Source of the DNA: Borrelia puertoricensis
GTDB lineage: Bacteria; Spirochaetota; Spirochaetia; Borreliales; Borreliaceae
Assembly: GCF_023035875.1 (NCBI RefSeq)
Contig: NZ_CP075391.1
Location: forward strand, 1 to 64,000
Direction: 5' to 3'
DNA: 64,000 nucleotides
Shown here: positions 9,112 to 18,710 of the stretch, one piece after another
Layout of the letters: each line of letters opens with the position of its first letter
How positions within the stretch are numbered: position 1 is the first letter of the stretch
Notes under the pieces: model-generated
The model's input: the letters and a program-made list of their open reading frames with translations, nothing else
Databases searched by the model: none
What the model was told of the DNA's origin: nothing
Made by a program: the position numbers and the translations under genes

Positions 9112-10095
9112 CTAACTTTTTGCTTTTTGCTTCTTGCTTTTTGCTTCTTGTTTAATTCTAGCAAACTCTTTTGCAACACTATCATTCAAACGATCAAATA
9201 CATCACTAGTAAGCTTATTAAATAATTTATCAGGATCCTTTAATACGGGTTTTAACTCCTGATCATATAAATTTTTCTGACTATTAAACTGCTCTTGCAA
9301 TTTATTTTTCTCAAAATCATTTTCCACCTTAGCAATAGATGCATCAGCTGCATGTAAATCTTTAATAGTACCTTTCATTTTTGCTACAATATTTTTAAGG
9401 TTAGCAGCACCAAAAGGAGGAGACACTAATAACTCATAAAGTTCATATTCAGTATACGGATTTACACTGATTCCAGACTCATCATAATATTCACCGGGAA
9501 CAAATGATAAAGCTAAAAGATATCGAACAACTCTCTTCTCATAAAGATCCAAACCAAAAGTATCATATATTTTAGAGGCAACCTCTGCACTTATCTTAAT
9601 TTTTTCAAATACGTCTGCTACACTTAGACTGCGTTCAATAAGCTCAGCATATGAAAACGAAGGATCATCGCATGTAACTTTTAATACCTTTTTATACCAA
9701 TTCTGCTTTAACTCAAGCTCCTTAAAGATCTCTCGTTCAAGGACATCTCCTATCTTACTGACAGCATCCTTAACTGCATCTTGTGCATTTAAAACTGCAA
9801 TAATGCTTCTAGCAACTGCTTTAGTACCCTGTTTATCAAATCTAGATAATAAACTATAAAACTCATCACTGGTATACGTTTTATAATATTTTTTATACAC
9901 ACCAGGTAGAAAATGCTCAAAATTCATTAATGTATCTTTAAAATAATCTATAGCTCTCTCTTCTTCAGCCGTTAAATCAAAATCTTTTTCCCCAATATAT
10001 TTAAAATAACCAAATCTACCGTCTTTCTGAAACAAACCACAACTAATTAACAACAACAATAATAATGATAATAATTTAATCTTATATACGTTCAT
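9112..10095 (-). CDS. Two-domain BTA121-like surface lipoprotein
   Basis: 327 residues with a signal ending LLISC (Cys19). Two similar helical modules follow. Module 1 (about 40-160) has FDLTAEEERAIDYFKDTL, YKTYTSDEFYSLL, KAVARSIIAVLNAQDAVKDAV and YKKVLKVTCDDP. Module 2 (about 175-310) has FGLDLYEKRVVRYLLAL, PYTEYELYELL, LHAADASIAKVENDFEKNKLQ and YDQELKPVLKDPDKL. This module order matches what is annotated in relapsing-fever borreliae as BTA121-domain surface lipoproteins, an identification made from memory. The C-terminus ends in a Lys/Ala/Ser tail (KQEAKSKKQKAKS) encoded by a short near-repeat. AAGGAG precedes the ATG. Role unknown. Confidence 0.72.
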   Translation of the reverse strand: MNVYKIKLLSLLLLLLISCGLFQKDGRFGYFKYIGEKDFDLTAEEERAIDYFKDTLMNFEHFLPGVYKKYYKTYTSDEFYSLLSRFDKQGTKAVARSIIAVLNAQDAVKDAVSKIGDVLEREIFKELELKQNWYKKVLKVTCDDPSFSYAELIERSLSVADVFEKIKISAEVASKIYDTFGLDLYEKRVVRYLLALSFVPGEYYDESGISVNPYTEYELYELLVSPPFGAANLKNIVAKMKGTIKDLHAADASIAKVENDFEKNKLQEQFNSQKNLYDQELKPVLKDPDKLFNKLTSDVFDRLNDSVAKEFARIKQEAKSKKQKAKS

Positions 10096-10189
10096 AGCTA
10101 ACTCCTTTTTTACTTACTTATACATAATCCTTTTATTTTAGACTAAAATAATACCCCGAAAATATTATTCTGGTTTTATACTTTTAGCT

Positions 10190-10829
10190 TCATTGAAACT
10201 AATTGAGCTATTTACTTTTACTTAATTTGAACATAATTGTCTACAAAATCAAGACTCAGATTATCAAATTCATTATCAGTAAGCTTAATACACATCTTCT
10301 ACAGGATCTGCAAATGCACGTTTTAACTCTGTGCCACAAAACTAAGCATAATCCTTAAGCTTACAACTCAATGTATCTCTCTTATTAAAATCTTAAATCC
10401 CATAAATAGCTACCTAATCACATACCTCCACAACTTCTACAATTTCACTTATAACACTTTTAAATAGCTAGGCAACATCAAAATGAAGAAATGTTAATAT
10501 AACATAAACTTTCTTATCAAAATGATCTAATTCTTTTTCATTAACAGTGAAAAAATTACCATCAAATATTTGATAAGCTAATACTATTATTAGTTCTCTT
10601 AACTCTTTATATCTCTTAGACCCTATCTTATAACATATCAACAGATGTTATAACTTTTTCAAATTCCCTAAAAACTTTCATTATAAATTAAAACCTTCAA
10701 GTAATTTAGTTAGACAACTTTTTACTAAATCACCAGTTAGAGATGTAGTTGATTCTTCTTTTTTAAAATCGCAACTAATTTAATAACATTAATAAATACT
10801 AAAACTAGTTTAATTCTACTTTATTTCAT
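10190..10829 (-). pseudogene. Decayed lipoprotein gene with intact ribosome site
   Basis: AAGGAGGATATTT followed by ATG-AAA at 10829 is a normal Borrelia lipoprotein start, but codon 3 is TAA. In a neighbouring frame the sense resumes as SCDFKKEESTTSLTGDLVKS and continues about 15 residues to a stop. Further on, pieces such as REIEKVI-like and LTDNEFDNLSLDF fragments appear with many stops. Position and style suggest another BTA121-like copy. The surrounding 10096-11309 holds no intact gene. Confidence 0.55.
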
Positions 10830-11091
10830 AAATATCCTCCTTGTTTACTTCAAACTAGTATATTTATTATTATATAATAATAAATGTTAAGATCCAACAT
10901 TCATTCATTACTATAAAGTAATGGGGGTTAAAAATTATTTATAAAAAAGAAATTCCAAAAAAATTTAAAACTTTTTTAAAAAAAACTTGCAAACAGATAA
11001 TTTTTGAATTAATAATTAATTTACCAAATACTTTAATTTTTCAAAAGGAAGATTGTTTACTCACAATGTTTTATACATTCTTTTAAATATC

Positions 11092-11115
11092 CCCTTTATC
11101 AAGGGGCTTTTTTAT
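11092..11115 (+). terminator. Rho-independent terminator-like hairpin
   Basis: CCCCTT-TATC-AAGGGG followed by CTTTTTTAT. It sits about 195 bases upstream of the next gene and has no obvious gene before it on the plus strand, so it may end a small or antisense transcript, or be a leftover. Confidence 0.6.
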
Positions 11116-11309
11116 ATTTATTTCTTAAATAACTGTATTATTATCTTCTTAATTGGACAATTTAATTCAAATGTTAAATCACTCCTCATTTCTGCAAAAT
11201 AAGCAAATCAAAAAGTTAATGTGTAATTTAGGTAAAACACATTTTAACAAATGTTTACCAAGTACTATCAAATTTATGAAGTATATTTAATTGTAAAAGG
11301 AGATATTAT

Positions 11310-12092
11310 ATGAGGTATGTAAAAGTAATAAGTACTGTAATACTACTACTTACAATCAATTGTAAAATAGATAATAAAAGACTAAAGGCAGAAAGTGAGA
11401 CTAAAATAGCACACGAAAACGCAAAATCTGTAGCAAAATCTATTACAGGGCACGTAAGCAAGCTTACAGGATTAACAATAACTGAGATTAAAGCTTTAAG
11501 TGAAGAAGAGCTCAACAAGATTGCTGATGAAGCAAAAGCAAAGTCTGAAGATTCTAAGGAAGAAATTAATAATTTTAGAAAAATCAAAAATAAAGCAAAA
11601 TTAGAAGTAAATGATACCCCAAATTTCGTTAAAGCAATTAAAAATGCTGCTGAAAATATTGAAACGGCATTTAAGGCATTACTAAACGCGGGATACAACG
11701 GTCCTGTGGCAAATATAATCAAAAGTAACATAGATAGTGGGGTAAAAATGATATCATTACTGGACAAGTTATTAGAAATAGCTACTAAAGGAATTAATAA
11801 TACCAGAGAACTCGAAATTAAAAAGGTAATAGAGGAATTTAATACACAAAATTCAGCACTACGGATTTATATTAACAAATCTGGGGTAAACGCTATCATG
11901 AGATCATGCATAAAGACTATTATGACAAATATAAGTAGATATTTTTTTAATGGAGTCCATAATGAATTAAGCGATAATTTAGATCAAGCTCCAGGCAAGC
12001 TTAAAAAAGCTTTAACATCTCTAAAAGAAGCTGCCAGCTCCATAAGCACTACAGCAGGAATAATTGAACTATGCTTTAATAGTGATTATTAA
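11310..12092 (+). CDS. Lipoprotein of unrecognised family
   Basis: 260 residues. AAAAGGAGAT lies upstream of ATG 11310, and the signal ends LLTINC (Cys18). The body is almost entirely helical: a Lys/Glu/Ala-rich coiled-coil half to about residue 100, then KNAAENIETAFKALLNAGYNGPVANIIKSNIDSGVKMISLLDKLLE and a Ser/Ala-rich end. It lacks the QFGM and FYSSLNYD marks of the PFam54 genes that follow. A distant decorin-binding-protein-like helical fold is conceivable, but I see no decisive motif. It stands alone, with 1.2 kb of decayed sequence before it and 0.5 kb of empty sequence after. Confidence 0.75.
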   Translation: MRYVKVISTVILLLTINCKIDNKRLKAESETKIAHENAKSVAKSITGHVSKLTGLTITEIKALSEEELNKIADEAKAKSEDSKEEINNFRKIKNKAKLEVNDTPNFVKAIKNAAENIETAFKALLNAGYNGPVANIIKSNIDSGVKMISLLDKLLEIATKGINNTRELEIKKVIEEFNTQNSALRIYINKSGVNAIMRSCIKTIMTNISRYFFNGVHNELSDNLDQAPGKLKKALTSLKEAASSISTTAGIIELCFNSDY

Positions 12093-12496
12093 CCAATTTA
12101 AATATTATTAATGATATACTGAAAGGGTATCTCTACGGGATTATTTCGGTATATCTATCTACCTTAAGAAGCTTATAAATTCTTGTATAAGAGACTTGAG
12201 TATTTTTGGTAATAAATGAATATATAACTGTCAGACTCACTTGAAAATAAAGCCCGCTACTATAGAGAAACAACAAAAGTAAAACCAAATATCCATATAA
12301 AAAGTTTTTTTGTCTCCTTTATATTTTCATTTAATGCTTTCCTAGATACATATATTTTATCATCTAGATAAAACCAAATTTAATATTAAAATTCTTCTCC
12401 AACTTTTCTTAAGTCTTTATACGTAAGCTCATTACGATGATAAGTTAATTATTTAATCAGATTATTATAATTTATTACACTTTCCCTTTCATCCTT
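12093..12496. other. Intergenic stretch, no gene seen
   Basis: No open frame with a ribosome site and no clear remnant. The right end runs into the promoter of the first family A gene. Confidence 0.5.
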
Positions 12497-12524
12497 TTGA
12501 TATTTAAATCAAATAATATATAAT
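12497..12524 (+). promoter_or_regulatory. Sigma-70-type promoter of first family A gene
   Basis: TTGATA, 16-base spacer, TATAAT. The spacer begins TTTAAATCAA, creating the dyad TTGAT-N6-ATCAA shared with many promoters of this array. Confidence 0.7.
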
Positions 12525-12603
12525 TATCAAATGATACGTATTATAATTTAATAACAAAATATTAATTAATATTTTGTTAAATCTTACAAGCAAGGAGATT
12601 ATT

Positions 12604-13437
12604 TTGAAAAATAAAGTTTTTATAATGCTTCCTATAATAATTTTTACTCTAACCGCTTGCAAATCAGACCTTAATGAACAAAGAACAAAAGAATTTAATT
12701 ATAAGACCCAAAAAGACTCTACACAGTCAACACATAAAGATGATACATCATCAATACAACAGATACAACAAAATTGCAAAAAAGAAGTTAACACAAAAGA
12801 AAAACATATCTTAATAGACTTTTTAAGAAAACAGGTTCAAAATGTCACTGCTTTAATAGAAAAAGACAAAAAAAATATTCAAAATAACGAGCCTGAGGAT
12901 CAATTTGGAATGAAAAATGGTATATTTAAAATTGTCATAGGCAATCCAAGCCAGAAAGCCTACAATGATCCTGAAAGTCAAAGTAATAGAAGACAATTTT
13001 ATTCATCTCTAAATTACGATAAAATAAAAATTAGAAAGCTTGGGATTATCCTTAATCAAATAACATCTGATGACATCAACAGGGGACAATTACACATAGA
13101 CATCACAAATGCAGGAAGAGCTTACTCTCAATTTTTATTTGAACGGGTAATCGATAAAATAAAAGATATTCAAGATAAACTCTATTCCTTGGGGTTTAAA
13201 GATTTAAAAACAATTAAAATCAAATTTGATGAAATTGAAAAACTAAAGTTATTGTGGAAAAACACTGCAGATAATATCATCAATGACTATGATGACAATG
13301 CAAATGGAATTAAAACTGATAGCCAAAAATTAATTGAATATATAAGAGAAAAATATGGCAATATATTACAAAAGAAAATTCCTAAAATTGGCATACTAGT
13401 TGGTGATATTAACAAAATTTTAAAAACGATAAATTAG
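12604..13437 (+). CDS. Family A (PFam54-like) surface lipoprotein 1
   Basis: 277 residues starting at TTG 12604 behind AAGGAGATTAT; frames opening further upstream merely translate the ribosome site. The signal ends TLTAC (Cys19), followed by a Gln/Thr/Ser/Lys linker. The core carries the PFam54 marks: EDQFGMKNGIFKIV (about 98-111), RRQFYSSLNYDKIKIRKLGIILNQI (about 137-161), a YSQFLFERVIDKIKDIQDKLYSLGFKDLKTIKIKFDEIEKL helix-loop-helix, and WKNTADNIINDYDD. PFam54 of Lyme borreliae includes CspA (factor H binding) and BBA64/BBA66/BBA73. Ligands differ widely among members, so no ligand can be assigned here. Confidence 0.82.
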   Translation: MKNKVFIMLPIIIFTLTACKSDLNEQRTKEFNYKTQKDSTQSTHKDDTSSIQQIQQNCKKEVNTKEKHILIDFLRKQVQNVTALIEKDKKNIQNNEPEDQFGMKNGIFKIVIGNPSQKAYNDPESQSNRRQFYSSLNYDKIKIRKLGIILNQITSDDINRGQLHIDITNAGRAYSQFLFERVIDKIKDIQDKLYSLGFKDLKTIKIKFDEIEKLKLLWKNTADNIINDYDDNANGIKTDSQKLIEYIREKYGNILQKKIPKIGILVGDINKILKTIN

Positions 13438-13616
13438 TAATTTATATTAAATATTATAATTAATTATAATAAATTAGTTTATAAGCTAAAAATAAGATAT
13501 TTTTTCTTCTTTTATGGCTTATTTTGACCTCTTTACTTATATGCTATAATATTATTTAATAAATATGAATAATTATAATTAAAATATATTAAAATTTTAA
13601 AAATAGGGGCAATATT

Positions 13617-14405
13617 TTGAAGCATAAAATTTTTATAACATCTCTTATAACAATTTTTACTCTAACTACTTGCAATTCAGATCTTGGGTTATTTCCAAAA
13701 ACAGGAATAGTAGGTTTACGCGGTTTTCTTGCTAGCTTAGAACCAGAAGCAATAAAAAAAGCCCAAAATAATTTAATAAACGAACTAAGAACAAAAGCTC
13801 ACAATATTAAACCCATATTAGATTTACACAAAAATGATACCTGGATCGAAGATAGTACTCAATTTGGACTTAAAGGAAATGGTAAGGCGTTTGATAAAAT
13901 TGACAATAAAATGAATAAACAAAAAATAAGTGACAATATAAACAAGCATATTAGAAGAAATTTTTATTTATCTTTGGAATATAATGAAAGACTAATTAGA
14001 GATTTCGGAGCAGTTCTTAATCACATAGCATCAACTACGACTCATAGAAATAATGCTACCCTTATAATGATCATAAATGCAACAATAACATATTCTTTCA
14101 ATTATTTTGAAATTGCATTCACACTACTCATTCATAAAGAAAAGCAACTTGAATCTTTAAATTTTAATGCTCTACATTTTCTTAAAGATGAATTTGACAA
14201 ACTTGAAAGGATAAAACAGAATTGGCAAAAAACCGTCAAAAATATTACAAATGATTACATTAATAATAAAAATAACATTAAAACTGACAGAACGAAGATA
14301 GTAGCCCACATAATTCGTAACTATAAATTTAACTTTACAACCGCAATTAATAAAATTAAGACAATAAGTAATAATATTGTAAAAATCTTAAGCGAAATTA
14401 AATAA
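13617..14405 (+). CDS. Family A (PFam54-like) surface lipoprotein 2
   Basis: 262 residues from TTG 13617, with AGGGG eight bases upstream. The signal ends TLTTC (Cys19). The linker is short and unusually hydrophobic (GLRGFLASLEPEAIKKAQ). Core marks: LDLHKNDTWIEDSTQFGLKGNGKAFDKI, then RRNFYLSLEYNERLIRDFGAVLNHI, and FDKLERIKQNWQKTVKNITNDY. The HKNDTW element links the QFGM-type members to the HNDNTWDE-type members downstream, so this gene looks intermediate between the two subfamilies. Confidence 0.82.
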   Translation: MKHKIFITSLITIFTLTTCNSDLGLFPKTGIVGLRGFLASLEPEAIKKAQNNLINELRTKAHNIKPILDLHKNDTWIEDSTQFGLKGNGKAFDKIDNKMNKQKISDNINKHIRRNFYLSLEYNERLIRDFGAVLNHIASTTTHRNNATLIMIINATITYSFNYFEIAFTLLIHKEKQLESLNFNALHFLKDEFDKLERIKQNWQKTVKNITNDYINNKNNIKTDRTKIVAHIIRNYKFNFTTAINKIKTISNNIVKILSEIK

Positions 14406-14490
14406 AATCAATAAAAAGAAACACCTAAAAAGTATGTGTCAATACACATCACATGCTCTAAATAACAACTTAATTTTCTAACTTTTCTCA

Positions 14491-14519
14491 TTGATATTAA
14501 AATTAAATCAATATATAAT
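14491..14519 (+). promoter_or_regulatory. Promoter of family A gene 3
   Basis: TTGATA-17-TATAAT. The spacer is TTAAAATTAAATCAATA, so the compact TTGAT-N6-ATCAA dyad of the other copies is not kept. Confidence 0.65.
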
Positions 14520-14598
14520 ACTTAGTATTAGTTAATAATAGTTATTAATTAATACTTTTGTAAATTTGTTTAATCTTATTAACAATAAGGAGAATGTT

Positions 14599-15573
14599 TT
14601 GAAACATAAATTTTTTATTATTTTTTTAACAAACTTGATTTTATTCATTGCTTGTGACCCAAAAGGTAAAGAATATCCGCCAACAGACACAAACATAAAA
14701 GTAGACCCAACAGCTCCAGTAGACCCAGCAGCTCCAGTAGTAGACCCAGCAGCTCCAGTAGTAGACCCAGCAGCTCCAGTAGTAGACCCAGCAGCTCCAG
14801 TAGTAGACCCAGGAGGCGCAGGAGGCACAGACATAGAAGGAGGCACAGGAGGCAAAGCAGAGGCTCAAAAACAGCAAATAGTTGGTGACATACAACAATC
14901 ACTACAAACAGTAACGCCAATACTAAGAGCACATAATGATAATACTTGGGACGAGGATGCACAAGGATATAACCTCTCTGGTAAAAATCAAATATTTTAT
15001 GCAATTGACCATGTTGTTACTATTCCCAACGGTTCAGTGATTGTTAAAGGATATGACGACAATGATGCTGATAGCAAAACAGCCAGAAGAGAAGTATACC
15101 TAGCACTTGAGTATAATAAAGAATACCTTAACGCTTTTGCTACAATTACTAACAAAGTAGCAAGACACGCTAAAGCAGATCCTACTCTAAGAGAGAAGGT
15201 AAGTAAGCCCGTGTTAAGTATGAGAGAGTATGCCAAAGCTTACTACTTACAAGCATTCGATACTATAAACAACAAAAAAGATGAACTTGAAAAGTTATCT
15301 CTCGAGAATCTAAACACACTGCACAATAAAATTAATGCAATTAAAGAAGCAAAAACAAATATTATAAACATAGCACATAAAATTAAAGAAGATTACGATG
15401 CAAAGATAAAAGTTGGTAGCGGTACACTTCAAAGTGAAGTTAAAAATTATGCTCAGGCTTCTGCAATATACGACTACATAGCAAACAAACTCAAAGAAGG
15501 TGAATTTGAAAAAAACCTTAACACAATCAAACAAGAAGCTAATGAAATTATAAATATTTTAAATTTACTTTAA
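14599..15573 (+). CDS. Family A lipoprotein 3 with VDPAAPV repeats
   Basis: 324 residues from TTG 14599 (AAGGAGAATG upstream); signal ends LFIAC (Cys19). Residues about 35-72 are tandem VDPAAPV units, followed by a Gly-rich hinge. The remaining 230 residues begin the HNDNTWDE subfamily: VTPILRAHNDNTWDEDAQGYNLSG, ARREVYLALEYNKEYLNAFATI, REYAKAYYLQAFDTINNKKDELEKLSLENLNTL and DYDAKIKVGSGTLQSEVK. The C-terminal half matches the genes at 20943 and 23200 nearly word for word while the N-terminus is unique, so this is a mosaic. Confidence 0.85.
   Translation: MKHKFFIIFLTNLILFIACDPKGKEYPPTDTNIKVDPTAPVDPAAPVVDPAAPVVDPAAPVVDPAAPVVDPGGAGGTDIEGGTGGKAEAQKQQIVGDIQQSLQTVTPILRAHNDNTWDEDAQGYNLSGKNQIFYAIDHVVTIPNGSVIVKGYDDNDADSKTARREVYLALEYNKEYLNAFATITNKVARHAKADPTLREKVSKPVLSMREYAKAYYLQAFDTINNKKDELEKLSLENLNTLHNKINAIKEAKTNIINIAHKIKEDYDAKIKVGSGTLQSEVKNYAQASAIYDYIANKLKEGEFEKNLNTIKQEANEIINILNLL
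14700..14812 (+). repeat. 21-bp tandem repeat (VDPAAPV)
   Basis: Unit GTAGACCCAGCAGCTCCAGT plus one base, about four copies, after an 18-base variant first unit. In-frame, so copy change alters the linker only. The G+C is clearly higher than in the surrounding gene. Confidence 0.9.
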
Positions 15574-15632
15574 TTCACATTAATTAATGTGATATAAAAC
15601 ACATAAATATCATTACAAAATTTACTGTAATA

Positions 15633-15660
15633 TAAGAGAAGAACGTTTGTTCTTCTCTTA
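15633..15660 (+). terminator. 12-bp hairpin terminator after family A gene 3
   Basis: TAAGAGAAGAAC, loop GTTT, GTTCTTCTCTTA: a perfect stem. There is no long T run, but the same hairpin follows six genes of the array, each preceded by a TCACATTAATTAATGTGA-type palindrome next to the stop codon. Confidence 0.7.
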
Positions 15661-15744
15661 CTTATGTGTAAATCAAATACATATTGCATCCCAATATCCC
15701 AATAGAGATTGTCATTTTGTCCGACTTATTATATCGATATTTTC

Positions 15745-15773
15745 TTGATATTTAAATCAAATTTATATATAAT
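15745..15773 (+). promoter_or_regulatory. Promoter of family A gene 4
   Basis: TTGATA-17-TATAAT with TTGATATTTAAATCAA forming the shared dyad over the -35 box and spacer. Confidence 0.72.
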
Positions 15774-15845
15774 GCAAGTTAATAACGATTATTAACTTGC
15801 ACTTTTATAAATTTGTTTAATCTTATTAACAATAAGGAGAATGTT

Positions 15846-16679
15846 TTGAAATATAAAGTTTTTATTATTTTTTTATCAAGCTTGATTTTATTCTTTGCTT
15901 GTAACCAAAATAAAACTGGCAGGACAAAGCCGCCTACGACAAAACCAACAAACCCGCCGAAACCGATGACAGAAGAAGAGCAAAAACAGCAAATAGTTGA
16001 CGACATAAAAAATTTACTACAAATAGTAACGCCAATACTAAGAGCACATAATGATAATACTTGGGACGAGGATGCACAAGGATATAATCTCTCTGGTCCC
16101 GATCAACTATTTGATGTAATTGAACATAATAATTACCAAGGTCAAGCTGCTAAACGATATAACACAAATGATGATGATAGCAAAGTAGTCAGAAGAGAAG
16201 TATACCTAGCATTTGAGTATAATAAAGAATACATTAACGCTTTTGCTACACTTTTTAACAAAATAGCAAAAGAGATGAGAAAAACTTTTTATGTAAGGTA
16301 TGTAAAGAATACCCTAGAGAACATCATGAAGGATATAAGAGAATATGCTCAAGCTTACTACTTACAAGCATTCGATATGATAAACAAAAAAAAAGATGAA
16401 CTTGAAAAGTTATCTCTTGACAATCTAAACATACTGCATAATGAAATTCAAGAAGCCAAAACAAATATTGTAAATGTAGTACATAAAATCAAAGAAGATT
16501 ACGATAAAGACATAGAAGTTGGTAACAATATACCTCGCAATAAACTTAGAACTACTGCTAACAGTGTTGAAATACAAATGTACCTAGAAAGCAAAAGCAA
16601 ACAAGGTGAATTTGAAAAAAACCTTAACACAATCAAAAACACAGCTAGTAAAATTATGAAAATTTTAATTTCACCTTAA
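15846..16679 (+). CDS. Family A lipoprotein 4
   Basis: 277 residues from TTG 15846; signal ends LFFAC (Cys19). The linker NQNKTGRTKPPTTKPTNPPKP is Pro/Thr/Lys-rich and identical in style to the linker of the gene at 19791. Core: IVTPILRAHNDNTWDEDAQ, VVRREVYLAFEYNKEYINAFATLFNKIA, REYAQAYYLQAFDMINKKKDELEKLSLDNLNIL. One short deletion in the IQEAKTN region removes the usual INAI. The end is SPRNKLRTTA-like, closest to the gene at 18711. Confidence 0.83.
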   Translation: MKYKVFIIFLSSLILFFACNQNKTGRTKPPTTKPTNPPKPMTEEEQKQQIVDDIKNLLQIVTPILRAHNDNTWDEDAQGYNLSGPDQLFDVIEHNNYQGQAAKRYNTNDDDSKVVRREVYLAFEYNKEYINAFATLFNKIAKEMRKTFYVRYVKNTLENIMKDIREYAQAYYLQAFDMINKKKDELEKLSLDNLNILHNEIQEAKTNIVNVVHKIKEDYDKDIEVGNNIPRNKLRTTANSVEIQMYLESKSKQGEFEKNLNTIKNTASKIMKILISP

Positions 16680-17194
16680 TTTTAATCGCAAGCGATTAAA
16701 ATTATAATTAAGCTCCAAAATAAATACCTAATTATCAGGTAATAGGTATCATAAACAATTTCAAAAAGCGGCTATTAAAATCAACTATATATATGAAGAC
16801 ATCAAATCAATCTTAAATAAAAGATAAACATTATTTAGACATAATTACATGTACAAAAATAATAAAGAAACAAAAACATTGATTCTTACCGCATGATAAA
16901 AGATTAACTTTTAATAATTTATAGATCTGCATTATATAGGACCTTAACACAGGACACAATTGGGCTTTTTATATTTTTATATATTGATTATTTTATTTGT
17001 ACAATTTAAAATAAAACTATATCATTTTTTATATCCCTTTTTAAATAAAGCTTAATATCAAAAAATCTAACTATAACAATTACTTACACACAAAATAATT
17101 ATATATAAACTTACATCTTTAAAAATAATAATATAAATTGTTAAAATTAAGACTATCATAATAAAAAAAATTATTACTTTTAACTATTACCATC
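16680..17194. other. Intergenic stretch with duplicated upstream block
   Basis: No gene. A hairpin-like AATCGCAAGCGATT follows the stop codon at 16680. From about 16970 to 17321 the sequence is a diverged direct copy of 18370-18710, so the two downstream genes were duplicated together with their leaders. Confidence 0.6.
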
Positions 17195-17223
17195 TTGATA
17201 TTTAAATCAAATCCACATATAAT
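17195..17223 (+). promoter_or_regulatory. Promoter of family A gene 5
   Basis: TTGATA-17-TATAAT, shared dyad present (TTGATATTTAAATCAA). Confidence 0.72.
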
Positions 17224-17321
17224 ATCCACATACAATACAAGTTAATAACAATTATTAACTAATACTTTTATAGATGTGTTTGATCAGATTTTTTAACGTT
17301 ATTAAAAATAAGGATAATATT

Positions 17322-18146
17322 TTGCAATATAAAGTTTTTATTATTTTTTTAAAAATATTGATTTTATTTATTGCTTGTAACCAAAAAGGTAAGGAATATC
17401 CGATGACAGTTGAAAACCCAAAAAATCCTCCGAGACTGCTGACAAAAGAGGAGCAAAAACAACAAATAGTTGACGACATAAAAAAATTACTAAAAACAGT
17501 AACACAAATACTAAAAGTACATAATGATAATAATTGGGACGAGACTGCACAAGGATATAACCTCTCTGGTAAAGATCAACTATTTGATGTAATTTACCAT
17601 GAATTTGCTGCTAATAAATTTGCTGAATATAACAAAAATGATGATGAGAGCAGAGCAGCCAGAAGAGAAGTATACCTAGCATTTGAGTATAATAAAGACT
17701 ACATTAACGCTTTTGGTACACTTGTTAACAGACTGGCAGAAAGCGTTAGAGATGGTTCTCCTTATAGTTATTATATAAGTCATGGCCTAGAGGGCATCGT
17801 AAATGGTATAAGAGAGTATGCTAAAGCTTACTACTTACAAGCATTCAATAAGATAAACAACAAAAAAGACGAACTTAAAAAGTTATCTCTTAACAAACTA
17901 AAAATACTGCTCAATAAAATTAATACAATTAAAGACGCAAAAACAAATATTGTAAATGCAGCACATAAAATCAAAGAAGATTATGATAAAGACATACCAA
18001 CTGGTCGTATAGGTAGACTTAGAACTTATACTTTCGATCGTAACCTACAAAGATACCTAAACAGAAAACTAGATAAAGTTGCAAAGGACCTTAAAATAAT
18101 CAAAAAAACAGCTAATACAATCATGAATATTTTAATTTCAACTTAA
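17322..18146 (+). CDS. Family A lipoprotein 5
   Basis: 274 residues from TTG 17322. The ribosome site is weaker than in its neighbours (AAGGATAAT rather than AAGGAGAAT), which may lower expression. Signal ends LFIAC (Cys19). Core: QILKVHNDNNWDETAQGYNLSGKDQLFDVI, ARREVYLAFEYNKDYINAFGTLVNRLAE, REYAKAYYLQAFNKINNKKDELKKLSLNKLKILLNKINTI. The C-terminus (TGRIGRLRTYTFDRNLQRYLNRKLD) is more Arg-rich than in its paralogues, which suggests a changed surface charge at the tip. Confidence 0.83.
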   Translation: MQYKVFIIFLKILILFIACNQKGKEYPMTVENPKNPPRLLTKEEQKQQIVDDIKKLLKTVTQILKVHNDNNWDETAQGYNLSGKDQLFDVIYHEFAANKFAEYNKNDDESRAARREVYLAFEYNKDYINAFGTLVNRLAESVRDGSPYSYYISHGLEGIVNGIREYAKAYYLQAFNKINNKKDELKKLSLNKLKILLNKINTIKDAKTNIVNAAHKIKEDYDKDIPTGRIGRLRTYTFDRNLQRYLNRKLDKVAKDLKIIKKTANTIMNILIST

Positions 18147-18598
18147 TTTTAATAGCTTGTGATTCAAGTTATAATTGAGACCCCAAATAAGTTATTAATG
18201 ATAAAAAAATAAAAAGATTAAGATCTTAATAAATAATTTAAATAATTTAACAAGTAAAAATGACAATATTAAGCATATATTTAACTTATTTGATGTGACT
18301 ACTTACAGATGATAACATAAAATATAAGAATAACAAACTTGCCAGAAGAGAAGTTTACTCAGATTTTGATTTTTATATATTGATTATTTTATTTGTACAA
18401 TTTAAAATAAAACTATATCATATATTTATATCTTTTTTAAATAAAGTTTAACATCAAAAAATCTAACTATAATAATTACTTACACACAAAATAATTATAC
18501 ATATTTTATATCTTCAAAAATAATAAAAATAATAATATAAATTGTTGATTAATTAAGATTATTATAATAAAAAATTATTATTTTTAACTATTGCCATC
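18147..18598. other. Intergenic stretch, duplicated leader
   Basis: No intact gene. Near 18330-18360 a scrap reads KLARREVYSDFD, a remnant of the ARREVYLAFEY block, so another family A copy was lost here. The rest matches the leader of the preceding gene. Confidence 0.55.
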
Positions 18599-18627
18599 TT
18601 GATATTTAAATCAAATCAATATACAAT
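18599..18627 (+). promoter_or_regulatory. Promoter of family A gene 6
   Basis: TTGATA-17-TACAAT. The -10 box differs from its neighbours (TACAAT), while the dyad is kept. Confidence 0.65.
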
Positions 18628-18710
18628 ATTGATCAATAACAATTATTAACTAATAATTTTATAAGTATAGTTGATAAATTTGTTTAATATTAACAATAAG
18701 GAGAATATTT

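Noticed and set aside
14532..15004. Minus-strand frames over the VDPAAPV repeat
   Set aside because: Repeat shadows opposite a well-supported plus-strand gene.
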